DNA from: Liolophura sinensis
Lineage: Eukaryota; Mollusca; Polyplacophora; Chitonida; Chitonidae
Assembly (NCBI RefSeq): GCF_032854445.1
Contig: NC_088302.1
Location: 30,287,979-30,351,978 of the forward strand
Direction: 5' to 3'
Length of the DNA stretch: 64,000 nt
The first letter of the stretch is position 1. Every line of letters starts with the position of its first letter. The notes beneath the pieces were generated by a model, which saw only the letters and a program-made list of their open reading frames with translations, had not been told where the DNA came from and did not search any database. Of this stretch, positions 48,426-62,400 are shown piece by piece. The translations under genes were made by a program, and so were the position numbers.

Positions 48426-49149
48426 GTAAGCGAAAATGTTAATTATGCTGTTTACCTTCCCATTCTTTGCACGAAAAAATGCTCTCCTGGCGTCGATGTT
48501 CAGGTCACCTGTTTGACTTCAAGAATCCGACTGCAAAATAAACTTGCGCTGGAGTGGGAGTGCAGTGGTAAATATATCATGAAATAGCCGCAGGCATTAT
48601 ATGTGTGCGTATTGCTTCACACTGGGAAAACACTCAAACAAAAACCAAACAAACAATAAACCCATGTCTATGTCCATGCACGGACCCTGGTATCAAATCG
48701 ACCAGGCCAGGCACTACTAGTATTGATAGTGATACGGCATATGTACATACGGTAGTAGGCCTTAATGTGTGTAAATAGAAAGTCTTTCTATATACAGATA
48801 TAGTAGGCCTACATATTTGCATGTAGTAGTATTATCGGGCGTGTTAGATTGATACGATGGCCTGTGGTTCATGAAAATGTAAATCCCTAACTCAGATGCA
48901 TGTACCGGTATTTGACGAACATGCATGATATATAAGGTCCATTATCTACAAGTATGTAACTTCCCTACAGATATTCTCCATGGCACTTTATGAAAAATGG
49001 TCTACATGCGATTGTGTTGAAATAGAAAAATTACAACAAGGGAGAGTGTTGTAAAAGGACAACAGTGTCTTTATTAGTAATTGTTTTAGTGTTGCTTGGA
49101 AATGTAAAAATAGTCAGTGGGTTCTCAACCGTAAAGCATCAATGATGAG

Positions 49150-49312
49150 CGAAGTTATCCATACGTGGGAAGATTAGCAGCAACCTGCGGATGGTCGTGG
49201 GTTTCTCCCGGGCTCTGCCCGGTTTCCGCCCACCATAATGCTGGCCGACAACGAATAAGTGAAATATTCTTGAGTACGGCATGAAACACGAATGAAATAA
49301 ATAAATAAATGA
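49150..49312 (+). mobile_element. SINE-A, 3' half
   Basis: GCAACCTGCGGATGGTCGTG, GGCTCTGCCCGGTTTCCGCC, then TTGAGTACGGCATGAAACAC and (AAAT)n. Upstream region of the STAND gene. Confidence 0.88.
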
Positions 49313-49663
49313 GCGAAGTCATAATTTTCAAATACAGAGTTTCAATGACAAGATGTGGCCAGAGACTAGCTATAGGGAAGTTTCATATTTCTAGGTAATT
49401 GACTTCTGATGGTAGTCGTAACGGACATATTAATTTTAATAATCTATCATGACGTTCATGTAGGCTGTACTTATAATAGCCATAATCGATCATACACTTG
49501 GTGAAGTTTTGATTATTAATTTTCACTGAGAATAATCACAGGGCTACGTATCATGTGTTTCAGCTTAGATTATAACCCTGCTTTTTAACCCACCGGTATA
49601 AAGTACAGGCTTAACTTATGTTGTACCCTGACATCGGCGTCCAATAACAGAGAAAGCAATGTA

Positions 49664-50160
49664 AAACAAAATGTTAGGGGTGGTATCTTAAAAAGTACTG
49701 CATGTATTAAGCTAAGGGTTGGCACACATAGCAGAATAGCATGAGGGAGATATTCCATTGTTGAATGGATATGTGCATATTAAGTACTGTAACTTGCTGA
49801 ATTCCTGACTTAGTGTATTGGGTATAAGAATCAACATTAAACAAAGTGGTAGGGGTGGTTTCTCAAAAAGGACTGCAGGTATTGAGCTCAGCATTTTCAC
49901 ACATGAGCACAGTAACATGAGAGGGATAGTCCATCGTTGATTCAGTGTGTACATATTAAATACCATAATTACTGAATTCCTGACTTATTGTATTATATAT
50001 TAGAATTACTGTTAAACAAATTGTTAGGGGTGTTATATTAAAAAGTATTGTGTGTATTGACCTGAAATTTTGCATGCATATAAAGCATGTTCCCATGCTT
50101 ACGCTGGGGGAGCATAGTATTTACCATGAATTACCAAATATATGATTTTACTTCTTTATG
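49664..50160 (+). repeat. Three ~178-bp tandem copies upstream of the STAND gene
   Basis: Copies start near 49666, 49845 and 50020 with GTTAGGGGTGGTAT-like openings, followed by AAAAAGTACTGCATGTATTAA and a TGAATTCCTGACTTA block. The third copy runs into sequence also present at 39640-39830. The array ends about 170 bp before the inferred 5' UTR exon. Confidence 0.75.
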
Positions 50161-50330
50161 CATTGAGCTGGAGTGTTTAATTCACGTGTCTCATGGAGGC
50201 AAGCTCTATTGTAGCCTTGCTACCAATTCTAAGTTTATTGTTAGTGCACACTTTTCTTATGCATTATTTTTAAATGGCCTGTGGCAATAATAACCGGTAG
50301 ATGATCTTTTTTGTGTTTGATCCATTCTAG

Positions 50331-50420
50331 TAGGAATCGTCATGCTCACTTAGAAAGTGTTGTGATAAAATCTGCAACAAGATCAAGGCAGCAACTGCAG
50401 GAAATAACAAACCTGACAGT
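50331..50420 (+). other. 5' UTR of the STAND NTPase gene with a short uORF
   Basis: The leader lies between a likely acceptor at 50330 and the ATG at 50421. It contains one upstream ATG at 50342 that reads three codons (MLT) to TAG at 50351. The main ATG has A at -3 and G at +4, so it is well placed for initiation. Confidence 0.4.
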
Positions 50421-53400
50421 ATGGGGTGTGGAGCCTCTGTAGTTACGGTCCCCTCCACAATGGGGAAGAGAAGAGCAATGGTCTCCGTCCTGGTGCAGAC
50501 AGATGGAGTCTATGTCCCAGAGGACCCTATCGTTAAAAGGACAGCTGATGTTTATCGCACTCCGAATCTTGAGGGTGAAGGGGCCGAAGCTGGTGAGGAT
50601 GTAGTCGATGACAAGACGCCTCTCTTAACCGACAGCCATGGGCGCACCTACAAGACGCAGGGTAACTTCTACGGCCATTTGGTGAAACACAACCCTGAAG
50701 ATGTGGAGGCGACGTGGCTGGCTGTGTGTGAAACTCTGGATGTGCCTAAGGGACAGAAGAACATGAGGAAGGATTTAGTGGTCAGGAGAAGTGGATGGAA
50801 AACAGTGAGGATATTTGTGTCCTCAACCTTCAAAGATTTTCAACATGAGAGGGAAGTCTTGGTCAAGCAGGTCAGGACCATGTTTTGATTGGTTGATGGA
50901 TTAATTCTTTGATGTTTTAATGCTGTAATGAAGAATTTCAGTTTTCACTTGTATAGTGGCGATCAGGTTTATGAGTGGTAGAGACTAGAGTGGCCAGGGT
51001 AGTCATTCTTAAATCACATATGCCCTCAATCTTCAGCCATTTCACATATGAAGGAGCAGCTTTCAGTAAAAGTATAATTTTATCAGTCTACACTGAATAA
51101 TGCCTTCAGCATATGCTTGAATAAACATCTCGCAATTATGTGAAAAGGTTGAAGAATAACAGTGGCTCACTTTGACAAAACTTTTTTTTTTGTATACCTC
51201 GTTGCCTAATGGAGCTAAAACCTTGACAAAGACATTCACAAATAATATTGACAAGAAAATTGGTCTTTGTTTTGTGAGAGACTTCATGTTGGCACTACAC
51301 CAGATATTAATACATGTACATGTATGTGCCAAACTTCCTGACTTTAAGTTACAGACATACAAGCTCAGGGAAAAATTGTATTCGAGCCTGCAGCCTTACT
51401 AGTCAGGGAGAGCATGCTGTGGTCTAGTGGTTAGAGATGATTGCCTTTCAATCATACAAGGTGTGGGTTCAAACCCGGCCTTTGATAGGAAATTAGAAGA
51501 TTCATCACTCTTACTGTTTGTGGGGCCTAGGTCACAATGAGCAATTCACAGTGCTCGGGACTTCCACCAGTGTGATGTGGACGTCAGATGTGGGGCCTTC
51601 AGTCTGATAACTATATGGTTTCAGAATTTTTATCCCAAATTACAAAATTATCAAATTTTATGTGCATAAAAGTGCATTAATTGAGGTAAGCATACTGAAA
51701 TTCTTCAAACTTTTCGTATGTTTGCAAGGTTTTCTTCAAGCATATTCTGAAGGCATTATTCTGTGTAGACTGATAAACTTATACTTTTTGTTAAGCCCTG
51801 AAACTGGCCAAACGTACAAAATATTTGGCAGAATTATTTGGGGGGGGGGGGGCGTTCAGATAATTTTATGACTGTTTTGTCTATAATGATGCCTAAATAT
51901 TTCAGCTTTTGTTAATAGTTTATATATTATTATAATAGTTTATACAGTGTACCTATTCATCCCAGTGCATTCATCATAGTGGTGTAGTATTATATTCATG
52001 AATATATATTCATGCAGGTATCCTAGAAGAAATGTATCCTAGAAGAAATGTATATGTGGGGTCAGTTTCATGAAGCTCACCTAGCAAAGTAAGCCTTAAA
52101 CTACTCTGACAATGTAGTAGAGATATAAAGTGCACTTAGCTAAGGGTAACTTAACACTAAGCAAGCTCCATGAAGCAGGCCCCAGAGGAACTGTTGACCT
52201 ACTAGCTAAAGTTTTGTTTTCTGTAAGTATAACAAAGTTTACCCAGCTTTTTCCCCACCAATTTTTATGAACAGGTTTTTCCTGATCTGAGGGCTTGGTG
52301 TGAGAAGAGACGTCTTCATCTGGTAGAGTGTGATTTGCGATGGGTAAGACCATTCATGTCACTCAACCTGTGAACTTTTTGGTTCATTGTAGAGTTATCA
52401 CTCTGCAGAATGAGTATTTGTGAGTAGATGTAGCACTATCATATAGGAGTATAAATACTGGTGACTTTTCAGATGTGAACCCCTGTACTATGATACATGT
52501 AGATGTAATTATGCCTTCGGTTCAAGTCGGTTCAATATCATTAAGATCTTGGACAGGGAATTTTCAAAATTTTGCTTCTTCCACTCTTCTTGGGAAATAA
52601 TGAGGAAATAGGATGTTGTTGGTTCCCTCTCGGTGAGTGTTACATGAAGTTCACAGGAGACCACTTGCCTTTAATAACTACCAATTAACATTTGTTTTAC
52701 ATGTGGAAAAGTTCACTTGCATGTATGTATATCACTTGCCAAAGGTTGGTGGTTTTGTATATAACTGTGTGCATGTAGATGTGCAGTGCATATGGGACCT
52801 TCTCCTAGCCCAGAGGTCTATGATGCATTGTCGCAGTGAATTGGCCTGGGGCTTTATATGATGGCGTATGTTAGGATTTTGGCTAATGTTATGGTTCTGC
52901 CTAAGCATGGTTGACTATTTTTCTACATCTCGACCACTGTTGTATGAAATTACATACTTTTAAAGAAAAAAGTACATGTATGTGATGGTCTAATTTTGTG
53001 TTAAAAGGAACAGATTCTCAATAATGGTTCTGTTTACAAAGTACGGGAACGGTTATAAAGGCATAGATGTATGAAACTAGCTTTTCATATTAAAACATAG
53101 ATGTCATCTGCCATGTTGTGATTCAGGGTATCCCAAAAGATTCGACCACAGAATTGACCTTGAGGACATGTCTAGGGGAGATAGACAGGTGTTATGCCGA
53201 CAATATTATGCCATATTTCCTGAACATGACCAGGTGAGAGCTTTCTCTGATGATCATCAAAAGCTTCCCTCTACTAAGTCTGCCTGCTTTATTTGGTAAT
53301 GATGTGGCGATCAAGGTTGAGATCTGCCAGGTCATGCTTCAGTAGATAAACTCAGTACTTTCGTACTCAGGTGATTATGTCCAGCACTGGTTGATTTGGT

Positions 53401-56400
53401 GCCAGTACACTGTGCTTGTATTGTGTATCTTTGGCAAGTGGAAACAGCATTATAAATACAAAGGTATTGGAGGCATTTTTCTGAAAAGTCACAATAAGGT
53501 TAAGTGATATTAAACTTTGAAAGCAAACTATGAATGAAACTGTATAGATGTTAGGTCTCTACTATGTGACATTCTAATACTGTACTGCCCCTAAAATTTG
53601 ACATAAAAATGCACATTCAGAAGTATATAGCTGTTAAGATGCCACCACTACTCAATTTTGTACAGAAATCGCAAACATTGCCGTTGTCATTGTTATTTGG
53701 GTGAAAAAAAAGACTCTGTCTCAACCTTTATTGATGTTGATGATGTTTGTATAGTAAAACCAGTGAGTGAGGACACTGTCCACATGAGAGCTGTGACTCA
53801 TTTTGATACCTTACTTTCCTCTGCCAAGTGAGCGTATAGGCTGGATTCCCACCCCTGGAGATGTCCCTCAGAGCCTGGTGGAGGAATACCGCTGGATATT
53901 CGGACTGTCAATCACAGAGATGGAGATCATTCATGGAGCATATCGCCAAGACAACCCAAACTGTAAGACAGTTCAACAGTGATATCAATATCAATGATGA
54001 GCATATATGTAAATATTCACTGAAGTATTGATTATTTATCAGTCGATGTGTTTTATTTAAAAGCCACCAATATGAATGTTCTTTAGACCAAAAATATATT
54101 CTGCCATTGGGGACTGCTTATGGCTGTTCGTTGGGATTTGTCTTCTTGCCTTTGCTACCATCTCATATGTGTTCAGGCTATTACCTCATGAACATAGATT
54201 ATGGTATTCCAAATGTGTTACATACATGTAGAGACCAGGGGAATTTGTTTTCATGCAGATAAAGGTAACTGAAAGGTGCCAAACCGTTATTTCAAATTTC
54301 ATGAAAATTGGTACATTTCTAAATCATCTCTACACGCCGTGGCAAACTGAATGACTTTTGATGAACAATGGTCTGAAGGTCATCCGGGAGCTGCTTTGTC
54401 ATTCACAGACATATGCATTTTCCAGTTTAGTTTTAATACAATCTTTTTACAGTGAATTAAGTAATCGGTATAAATTACTGCAACTGCAAATATTTTGTGC
54501 CTAATTGCTTTATAGCAATAGAGTTTTAAGATTTTGCCTTTTCTACATTTATAATTTGCAAGACTTCATTCCCACAGCTTTGTTCCTTGTCCGTAATGAT
54601 GACTTTTTGGAGTCTGTACCACAACAACATCGTCACATGTTTCTTGATGAACATCCACTGGCTGCAGCTAAAATTCAGATGCTGAGGTCCATGCTGGAGG
54701 ACAGGTTCCCTGTAAGTCAGACTGCTGACTCAGCAGCTTTGCTATGTCTATTTGTCACTTCACCTGATGATTCAGCATATATTCTTCAACATTTTGTAGA
54801 TAAAAAATTAAACCACATGATGTGTGTTTTGTTGCCCTCTAGTTTAGTGAAGTCACTCCATACTCCACAACACAGTATGAAAAGTGACTACTGCGAAACA
54901 GAAGTTTCAGAATTGCACAAGGAGGAATATCTGACATTACTCATCAGTTTCTACTGATTATAAACATGTGCTAATAATGAACTGCCGCATAAATGTGGCA
55001 TCATTAGACCAACCTTGTTATGTTCACACGATGGGAAAATGTGGGAGGGTATGATTTATCTCCTAAAACACTGGATGCACCTGTTCTCCACTTTCAACTC
55101 TACATCTTAAATGGCTTCTAAGAAGCCGTAATATCAGACATAAGGTGACATCGTGAGAATAAGGGGAAATTGGATTGTTGTATTTAGTTTGTCAACTGCA
55201 GTCATGTTTGCATTTTTTTATACTACATGGCTCCATCAATCCATCCAGGATGCTAAAGAAGCTAGAACAGCTGAGGATGGTCGTGGGTTTCTTCCCGGAC
55301 TCTGTCCAGTTTCCTCCCACCATAATACTGAAATATTCTTGAGCTTGGCATAAAACGCCAATCAAATAAATAAGCAAAAACAAATCTTTCAATTTTTGTT
55401 ATTTTTTGTTTGTTTTCTTTTCTTTTCACAGAAAGAAAGGCTGGTGAAATATTCGTGCAAATATTCTGGCATAAAGCCAGACAGTGACAAGATAATCCTT
55501 GACCTTGATGACATGTTTTACACCAAGGTTGGTACAACATTCTTTGACGCATTCTTGTTAGTTTATTCTCAGCTTATATCAATTTAGCATACACATGCTT
55601 GGCAAATGCTCAGATTTTGAGTGAGTGAGTGAGTGATTGGGGTTTAACGTCATGCTCAACAATTTTTCAGTCATTTGACGACGAAGGAATCCTTAGGGTG
55701 TATGTAATGTACCTCCTTGTTATCTAGTGCTGCTTCACCGAAATGACTTACCGAAAGCAAGTAAGCCGCCCCACCTGAGCCATTATACTGATAGGGGTCA
55801 ACCAGTCGTTGCACTATCCCCTCCATGCTGAACACCAAGCGAGGAAGCCACAACTTCCTCTTTTAAAGTCTTAGATGTGACTCGGCCCAGGATTGATCCT
55901 GGATCTACCACTCCCGAAGTGGACTCAAATTTTGATCCCATTGATCAGTTACATTGGACCAGTCTTCTGATACGAAGATAGAAAGAACGGTTTGTTTTAG
56001 TTAAATGATTTGTTAACCCATTGGTTTGATTGGCTGATGTCAATAGATGCAACTTAATTACTACATATATATTTGTTTGCATGTACAAATAAGTATAAGT
56101 ACCAAAATTATTACCTAATTATTAATAAATAAATAATAAACTTCAGAATTATACAGTTTTATAGTTTATAGGTTTACAGTTGTAAAATTACTTTCTTGCC
56201 ACCTAGCTTAATACTCATTAATTTTAAAATAGTCATTGATGAAAATTTGCTCTGTATATATAGGTGATGGAGTTTTTCCAGCAGCGGATCTCTCAGCAGT
56301 ATCCATTGGAGGAGAGTAATGTGGATCCATTCCAGCAGATGAAGGAGTCACATGAGTCCTTCATGAAGCAGAGATGTGACAGTGTTTGGGGGAGGAAAGC

Positions 56401-59400
56401 AATACTGGATGAGGCATGTACTGGTGCAAGAACTTAAAACATTGAAAGAAGATGCCACATTTGCATTAAATATTTCTATAAATTTGTGTCAGTGTTGATG
56501 GTGAGAATTGCAAGTGTATACATGTAACACAAGGAATTGTCTGCACCTTGCTATCTAATTTGCACTTCTTTTTACACGCCCATACATACCACAGCAACCT
56601 GTGGATGGTCGTGGGTGTCCACCGGGGCTCTACCCGGTTTTCTCCAACCATGATGCTGGTCACTGTCGTATAAGTGAAATATTCTTGAGTACGTCATAAA
56701 ACACCCGTCGAATAAATAAATAAATGAAATACATGTTGTATGACATTGTCTGACAATCTCTCTGTCCGTAAATCTGTATAACATAACATTAATTCACTTC
56801 CTGTCTCATTTCCAGAGCAGAAGCCTATTGACAATGAATCAGATCGGTCTTAAGCCCTTTTGGTGATACTTGTATCATATTTTTGCTTTTTATTTTAACG
56901 CTGTACATGAAAATTGCTTCACTGAAGAGTTTGAACGAGAGCAATCCTGTGTCATCTTGATGTTCCTAAACTCCTCGTTGCTTCTACTACATTCCTGTTG
57001 TATAAATTGAGTTTGCACGTGTTCTAAAGTCTATCTGTGATCAGTACATGTATGTAACAGTGATATTGGTCTTTACTCACATGCCCACGCACAGATTGAT
57101 CAGTACATAGATGGAGCAGGGAATGATGTTCCTCAGCTGGTTCTGGGAAATGCAGGCTCAGGCAAGTCCTCCATTCTGGCCAAAGCAGCTGATCAGACAG
57201 TGACTCGAGCTCTCAACCACAAAATACCAGGGTAAGCACAACAGATAATGGGGGATATTTTCAGAACCGAGATTCAGGTTGTCTGAATTGGGGTACTTTT
57301 TCCAGTGTATGGGTGACATGATTCTGGCAACCTGTAAGTATCACCATTGTTCTCTTACAATGCATGATGTTTTAGTTCGCCAATAAAACTTCATTGTAAA
57401 AGGAATATACTACAGAACTTGGGCTCAAATTGCTTTAGGCAAGCCAAAGATTCCCGATTGAGTTTATAATAGCAAAACATGTATATACTCTTGGGATAAT
57501 GCTGTTGTTCAAAAACGTTTTAAAGTCGTACTCCAGCGAATTCAGTTTTCAACATGAATAGACTTTATAAAGCGTTGAAAGTAATTGTTTGAGTAAAAGT
57601 GTAAGCCATACACGGGCTGTCAATCAGTTGATGGATCAGGTTTTAGTCAGCACACTTGTCCTTTTCAAAGGGCTTTAAGTAATGCACATGAGACATTTAC
57701 ATTTCTAAAAGTACATTTTTCTTGAAAGCTAATCCTTCAATGTAAAGGAATATTATAGATTTTATGGTATTTTTGTCATATAAGGAGAGTTATGCTGTGC
57801 TAAAATCTAGAGGTGTCACTTCTATGCGCTCCGTTTTACAAGACAAAGAGCTATATAGACTCTGATCCCGCTCAGCAGGTGACTATTTGGCCCAAGTGCA
57901 AAACACACTTGAAATTCCTTACATGCCACAAAAACAGTGCAGTTTTACATTTCTGGTGTGAATATGCGTAGTTAGATCCGTTATTAGTGAATTTGTAATT
58001 AATGGCATTTTGACGGAGCAATTTAATGTCGCGTATTAACTTTAGTCTAGATTAAAGTTTAGTTTGTTTTTGTATTAGAATAAAATGGGATTAACATTTA
58101 CATTTTATTTATCTTTGGTGGTGACCTTTGGGTCAACTTTCCTCTGTTGGTAAAATAAAATTCTATTAACATAATAGTGTAAAGTTGTATAAATTAAGAA
58201 ATAATCTTTTGGTTCTTTTTTTTTTTAATCCTGCTTGTGTCAATAATGTATATGGATATATTAGTTTCTTATCAGATATTGTTGAAAATAGACTTCAACG
58301 TTTCATTTAATTGAACTAATACGTGTGTAAGTCCTTACATAAAAATAACAATACCCTTTGCTGATGGTCAAGGTAAATTCAGTCATTTGTTCAGAAAAGT
58401 GCTCACCCTTCATGACTTTATTCCTGTAACTCTTCTATATTTACCAGTGGAGGGAAGCAAGGCTGGCACGTGTTTTATCACTTTGTGGGGGCGGTACCAG
58501 GCTCTATAGAGCTGGAGGGTGCCCTCAAACGACTACTGTTGGAACTAGGGGTGGTAAAGAGCAGTAGCATGCCTAAGGACCTGGAGGAGGCATCACAGCT
58601 CTGTTGTAGTACTCTGTCTAATGTCAACACCAGGCCTATTGTGGTTTTTGTAGATGCACTTAATCAGGTTTGTATTTTTTGTTGTTGTTGTTGTTGAAGA
58701 AGGGGACAGAAAATGAGGAAAATTTTCCAGAAAATTGAACCAAACATTTATTTTCTCCCCCTCCATTTTAGGTTGTGAATGCTTATGTGGCAGTTATTTA
58801 TTACTACATGTACATGTGTGTTTACACCTTGTCCGTCAGTCCATCACAAATCATTTTCTGTAATTAATTACTAAAAGCATCAACATACTGAATGGAAACT
58901 TGGTACATGGTTTCACCATGGTGACTTAAAGGGATACAAAATCAATTCTGGCTGGTATAAGATATCTAGGCAAGTCCAGGCTATGAAGTGCCTCAGTTGA
59001 ATTTTAGGTATAGTACATTTATTCAAGCTAGACGAAGGCTGTAAGATTTAACCGAGAAAACCCCATCTCCACTGCCAGCCAATCAGTGTCGATTCTGTAT
59101 CCCTGTAAAGGTCAAGTTTGAGTTTCAGGAAATTTCGCTCATTTTGATAAAATTATGACTGTTTGTGTTTTGTTTTTTCTTCAAAACAGTTAGTTATTGT
59201 GAATTAAGATTTGATGCAAGGCTTCACTGAAATGAGTTACAGACCAAGTTTAAGTTTTGGGCTATTTCATCCATTTTCAACGGAATTGCAGCCATTTTTG
59301 TTCTGTTGTGGACTTGTGTCAAAGAACAAGCATACTTCCTGTACACGTATGTGTTTTTCCTGTAATTCAGTGTGTGCCTCTGTGGTTTATCAAAACTGCG

Positions 59401-62400
59401 TATGTGTTTCTTTCAGTTCCAGTCTGATGCCGTTACCCTGTCCATGACCTGGGTGCCTCGTAAGCTGGCCCCTCAGGTACGCTGTGTGTTCTCCATGATT
59501 CCTGACACTCCCCCACACGTCACCTTGACAACCAGAGATACAGAGAACTGTCCCAAGACCCTTACAGTGCCTCCTTTGACCCTAAGAGCCAGGAAAGTAT
59601 GATCTTTTGTTGAAATTTTAAAACATAGCACATTTGCAAATTTAAAGAAAAGACAGCATTATACTGTATGGATATGTGCAACTGTCATGCTGGCTTCCTC
59701 TGTGGTCGTAAGTGGGAAGGTCTGGCAGCAACCTGTGGATGGGTGTGGGTTTTCCCCCGGGCTCTGCCCGGTTTCCTCCCACCATAATGCTGGCCGCCGT
59801 CGTGGAAGTGAAATATTCTTGAGTATGGCATAAAACACCAATCAAATAAATAAATAAATAAATAAATAAATACATGAAACTGAGTATGCCACATAGGATT
59901 CTTAAAGTTGCTCTAAATATGCACATGTATCCAGTAATAAGCTTGAGCCTACGAGCTGATATACAGTTGGAAACTGACTTATTTACATAACTGGGATTTG
60001 TTTAAGGGGATGTTTGATAAATGTCTTGATGCCTTGGAGATTTTTGATTAGTAAATTGTGGGTTTCTGGAATTATAATGACTTTAAATACACTGGACAGA
60101 CACGTATGGTCTCACAATTATACGTGTGTGGTAAACAGAGTTGCTATTTCATTGATCATTACTTGCAGCAAAAGATTTGATTGGTCGCACGTGAAGTTAG
60201 GCCACACAGTCTGAATGTGCACAATGCATTCGATCAGTGGATGAGTAACAAATGCTGAGTAATTAGAAGCAGTCTTGTGTGGCCTGATAATCGGAATTAT
60301 GCAGAATGTACCCAGTGAACCTGTTGAATTTCAGTTTAGGATTTCTGACTTAACTAGTGGGTAGAGTTAATTAAAAGATGAGAATTCTGCAGATTTAGCT
60401 ACAGGCCGTTTTTACTTACCAAATGATACACAAACACACACTTTTTTTTTTTTCTTTTTTATTTTGTTGTGTGATTCTTGACAGTTGTTGCAAGCATAAG
60501 CTTCTTGAAGTAGTTAAGTCCTAAAGACAGGCTTTGTGATGATTACAGGAAATCGTGGCTGAAGTTTTAGGGCGTTTCCAAAAGAAGCTGACCTTGGATC
60601 AGATGATTGAGTTGTTGAACAAAGAGTCGTCTGCAAACCCTCTCTGGTTGTCCATTGCCTGTGAAGAGCTAAGAGTGTTTGGAGACTTTAAACAGATCTC
60701 TGAGAAAGTGGCAAGCTTGAAGGACAGTTTGTTGGAGTAAGATCCAGTTAATACCTAGAGTGTGTAGATATATTATTGTCTATAATGTGGATGATAAGAT
60801 TTGGTTTTCATGATTTCATTATTTTCATATGTTCAATGGCAACAGTGTTGTGGGTATATTTTTCAGTCCTATGGGAAGTTTTCTCCCTGGGTTTATTATG
60901 TATTCAACAGGTATATAACCAGTCACATTCATATTTTGCATGTATATACAGCTATAAATATCTGTTTAAAAAGTTTACTGTTATAGTCAAAACCACAGAT
61001 AGTTTTCAAATACAACCCAGGATGGTATAGATGTGTTTTTGAAATTTGCGTGTAAACTTGTCAGATATAAAGTTTCAGTACATTTGACTGATTTAACTAA
61101 GACTAAAACCTGTTTGTTTATTGCTTTCTTCATCAGATATCTCAATTATTGATAAACTGTTTGTCTATAAATGAAAGGTGTTAAATATTAATAGTTCTGG
61201 CTTCTTTATATAGAACTGGTGCAGTGGGTTTTTGAAACATTTGCCTACAGTTCCAGCAGTGCCTTCAATGCCTAGTAATTCGTAACATAATTTTTCAGCT
61301 TGTTGGGTGATGTGCTGGCCAGGTTTGAGGAGGAGAATGGTAGCTTTTTACTGGTGGCCACACTCTGCCTATTGGAGGTGTCCATGTCAGGCCTGCTGGA
61401 GTCTGAGCTCCTTAATATCCTGTCTGAGGAGGAGAACCTCATGCCTCCCAGCAACAAGGAGGAGAAAGGTGAGGTCATTATGGAGTGTGAGCTCTTCAGT
61501 ATCCTGTCTAAGGAGGAGAGCCTCATGCCTCCCAATAACAAGGAGAAAGGTGAGGTTGTAGAGGAGTGAGGTCATTATGGAGTGTGAGCTCTTCAGTATC
61601 CTGTCTAAGGAGGAGAACCTCATGCCTCCCAGCAACAAGGAGGAGAAAGGTGAGGTTGTAGAGGAGTGAGGTCATTATGGAGTGTGAGCTCTTCAGTATC
61701 CTGTCTAAGGAGGAGAGCCTCATGCCTCCCAATAACAAGGAGAAAGGTGAGATTGCAGAGGAGTCTGAGTTCTTCAGTATTCTGTCTAAGGAGGAGAACC
61801 TTGCACCTCCCAGCTACAAGGAGGAGAAAGATGAGTGTAAGTTCCTCAGTGTCCTGTCCGAACAGAAGAATCTTGTGCCTTCCAAAAACAAGGAAGAGAA
61901 AGGTGTGGCAATTATGAAGTCTGAGTCTCCCAATATCCAGGAGAACCTCATGCCTCCCAACCAAAAGAGCAGGAAGATTAAAATTGGAGAGAAAGATGTA
62001 AAATTACAATAATATAATGTTTGTTGTAATAGCATACTGTTTTAAATTGTTTAAACACATATTTCACAGTGGTCAGAGTGAAGGTATTATTCTTGAATCA
62101 AGTACAGTTTTCATGAGTGGTTTAATATTAACATTTAACTGGAATTGAAACTTACCAGTGCAAATAATATAAGAAATGTTTTGAAAATTGTGACTAAAAA
62201 ATGCCTGGCAGAAATTAACAATTCATAATTTTGGGTAGTGACAGCTTTTTACAAAATGAGTGGCTATATGCATGTGGTCTGTGTCATCATTATTAATGCT
62301 TACTGTTAGTTTATCAATACATGGACTATCTCATTCTACATCATTACAGGTTCTAAAGAGAAATCGGAGAAAGAAAGAAAAAGGTTCAAGGGGGAGCAAC

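Larger units (their letters stand above)
46251..50330. other. Intergenic region UTP18-STAND NTPase gene
   Basis: Holds the 44-bp minisatellite (46930-47545), a SINE-A tail (about 47755-47790), a candidate non-coding first exon (to 48425), a SINE-A (49150-49312) and the 178-bp tandem copies (49664-50160). The rest shows no coding signal. Confidence 0.55.
50805..53962 (+). other. DUF4062 domain (exons 1-4 of the STAND gene)
   Basis: The domain starts in the first coding exon (VRIFVSSTFKDFQ, from about residue 129) and continues through exons 52275-52343 (DLRAWCEKRRLHLVECDLRW), 53127-53233 and 53829-53962 (SERIGWIPTPGDV, then SITEMEIIHGAY). The order FVSSTF...ERE, then DLRWG, then CLGEI, then GW(I/V)P, then a TEMEI helix is the layout of the TIR-like domain N-terminal to the NTPase in TEP1 and TTC41. 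It probably mediates protein interaction; catalysis is not evident. Confidence 0.8.

Noticed and set aside
51408..51490. Possible tRNA gene with good A and B boxes
   Set aside because: The anticodon stem-loop lacks the invariant T before the anticodon, the sequence continues into a SINE body, and a relative occurs at 38050.
54712..54957. Read-through of STAND exon 54578-54711 giving a longer frame
   Set aside because: Sequence after CCT|GTAAGT loses family similarity, and a clean donor plus the phase-0 exon at 55432 explain the locus better.
61620..61964. 114-aa minus-strand open frame with LLLVAGRHEVLLLRQ repeats
   Set aside because: Antisense shadow of the repeated exon ends of the plus-strand STAND gene.
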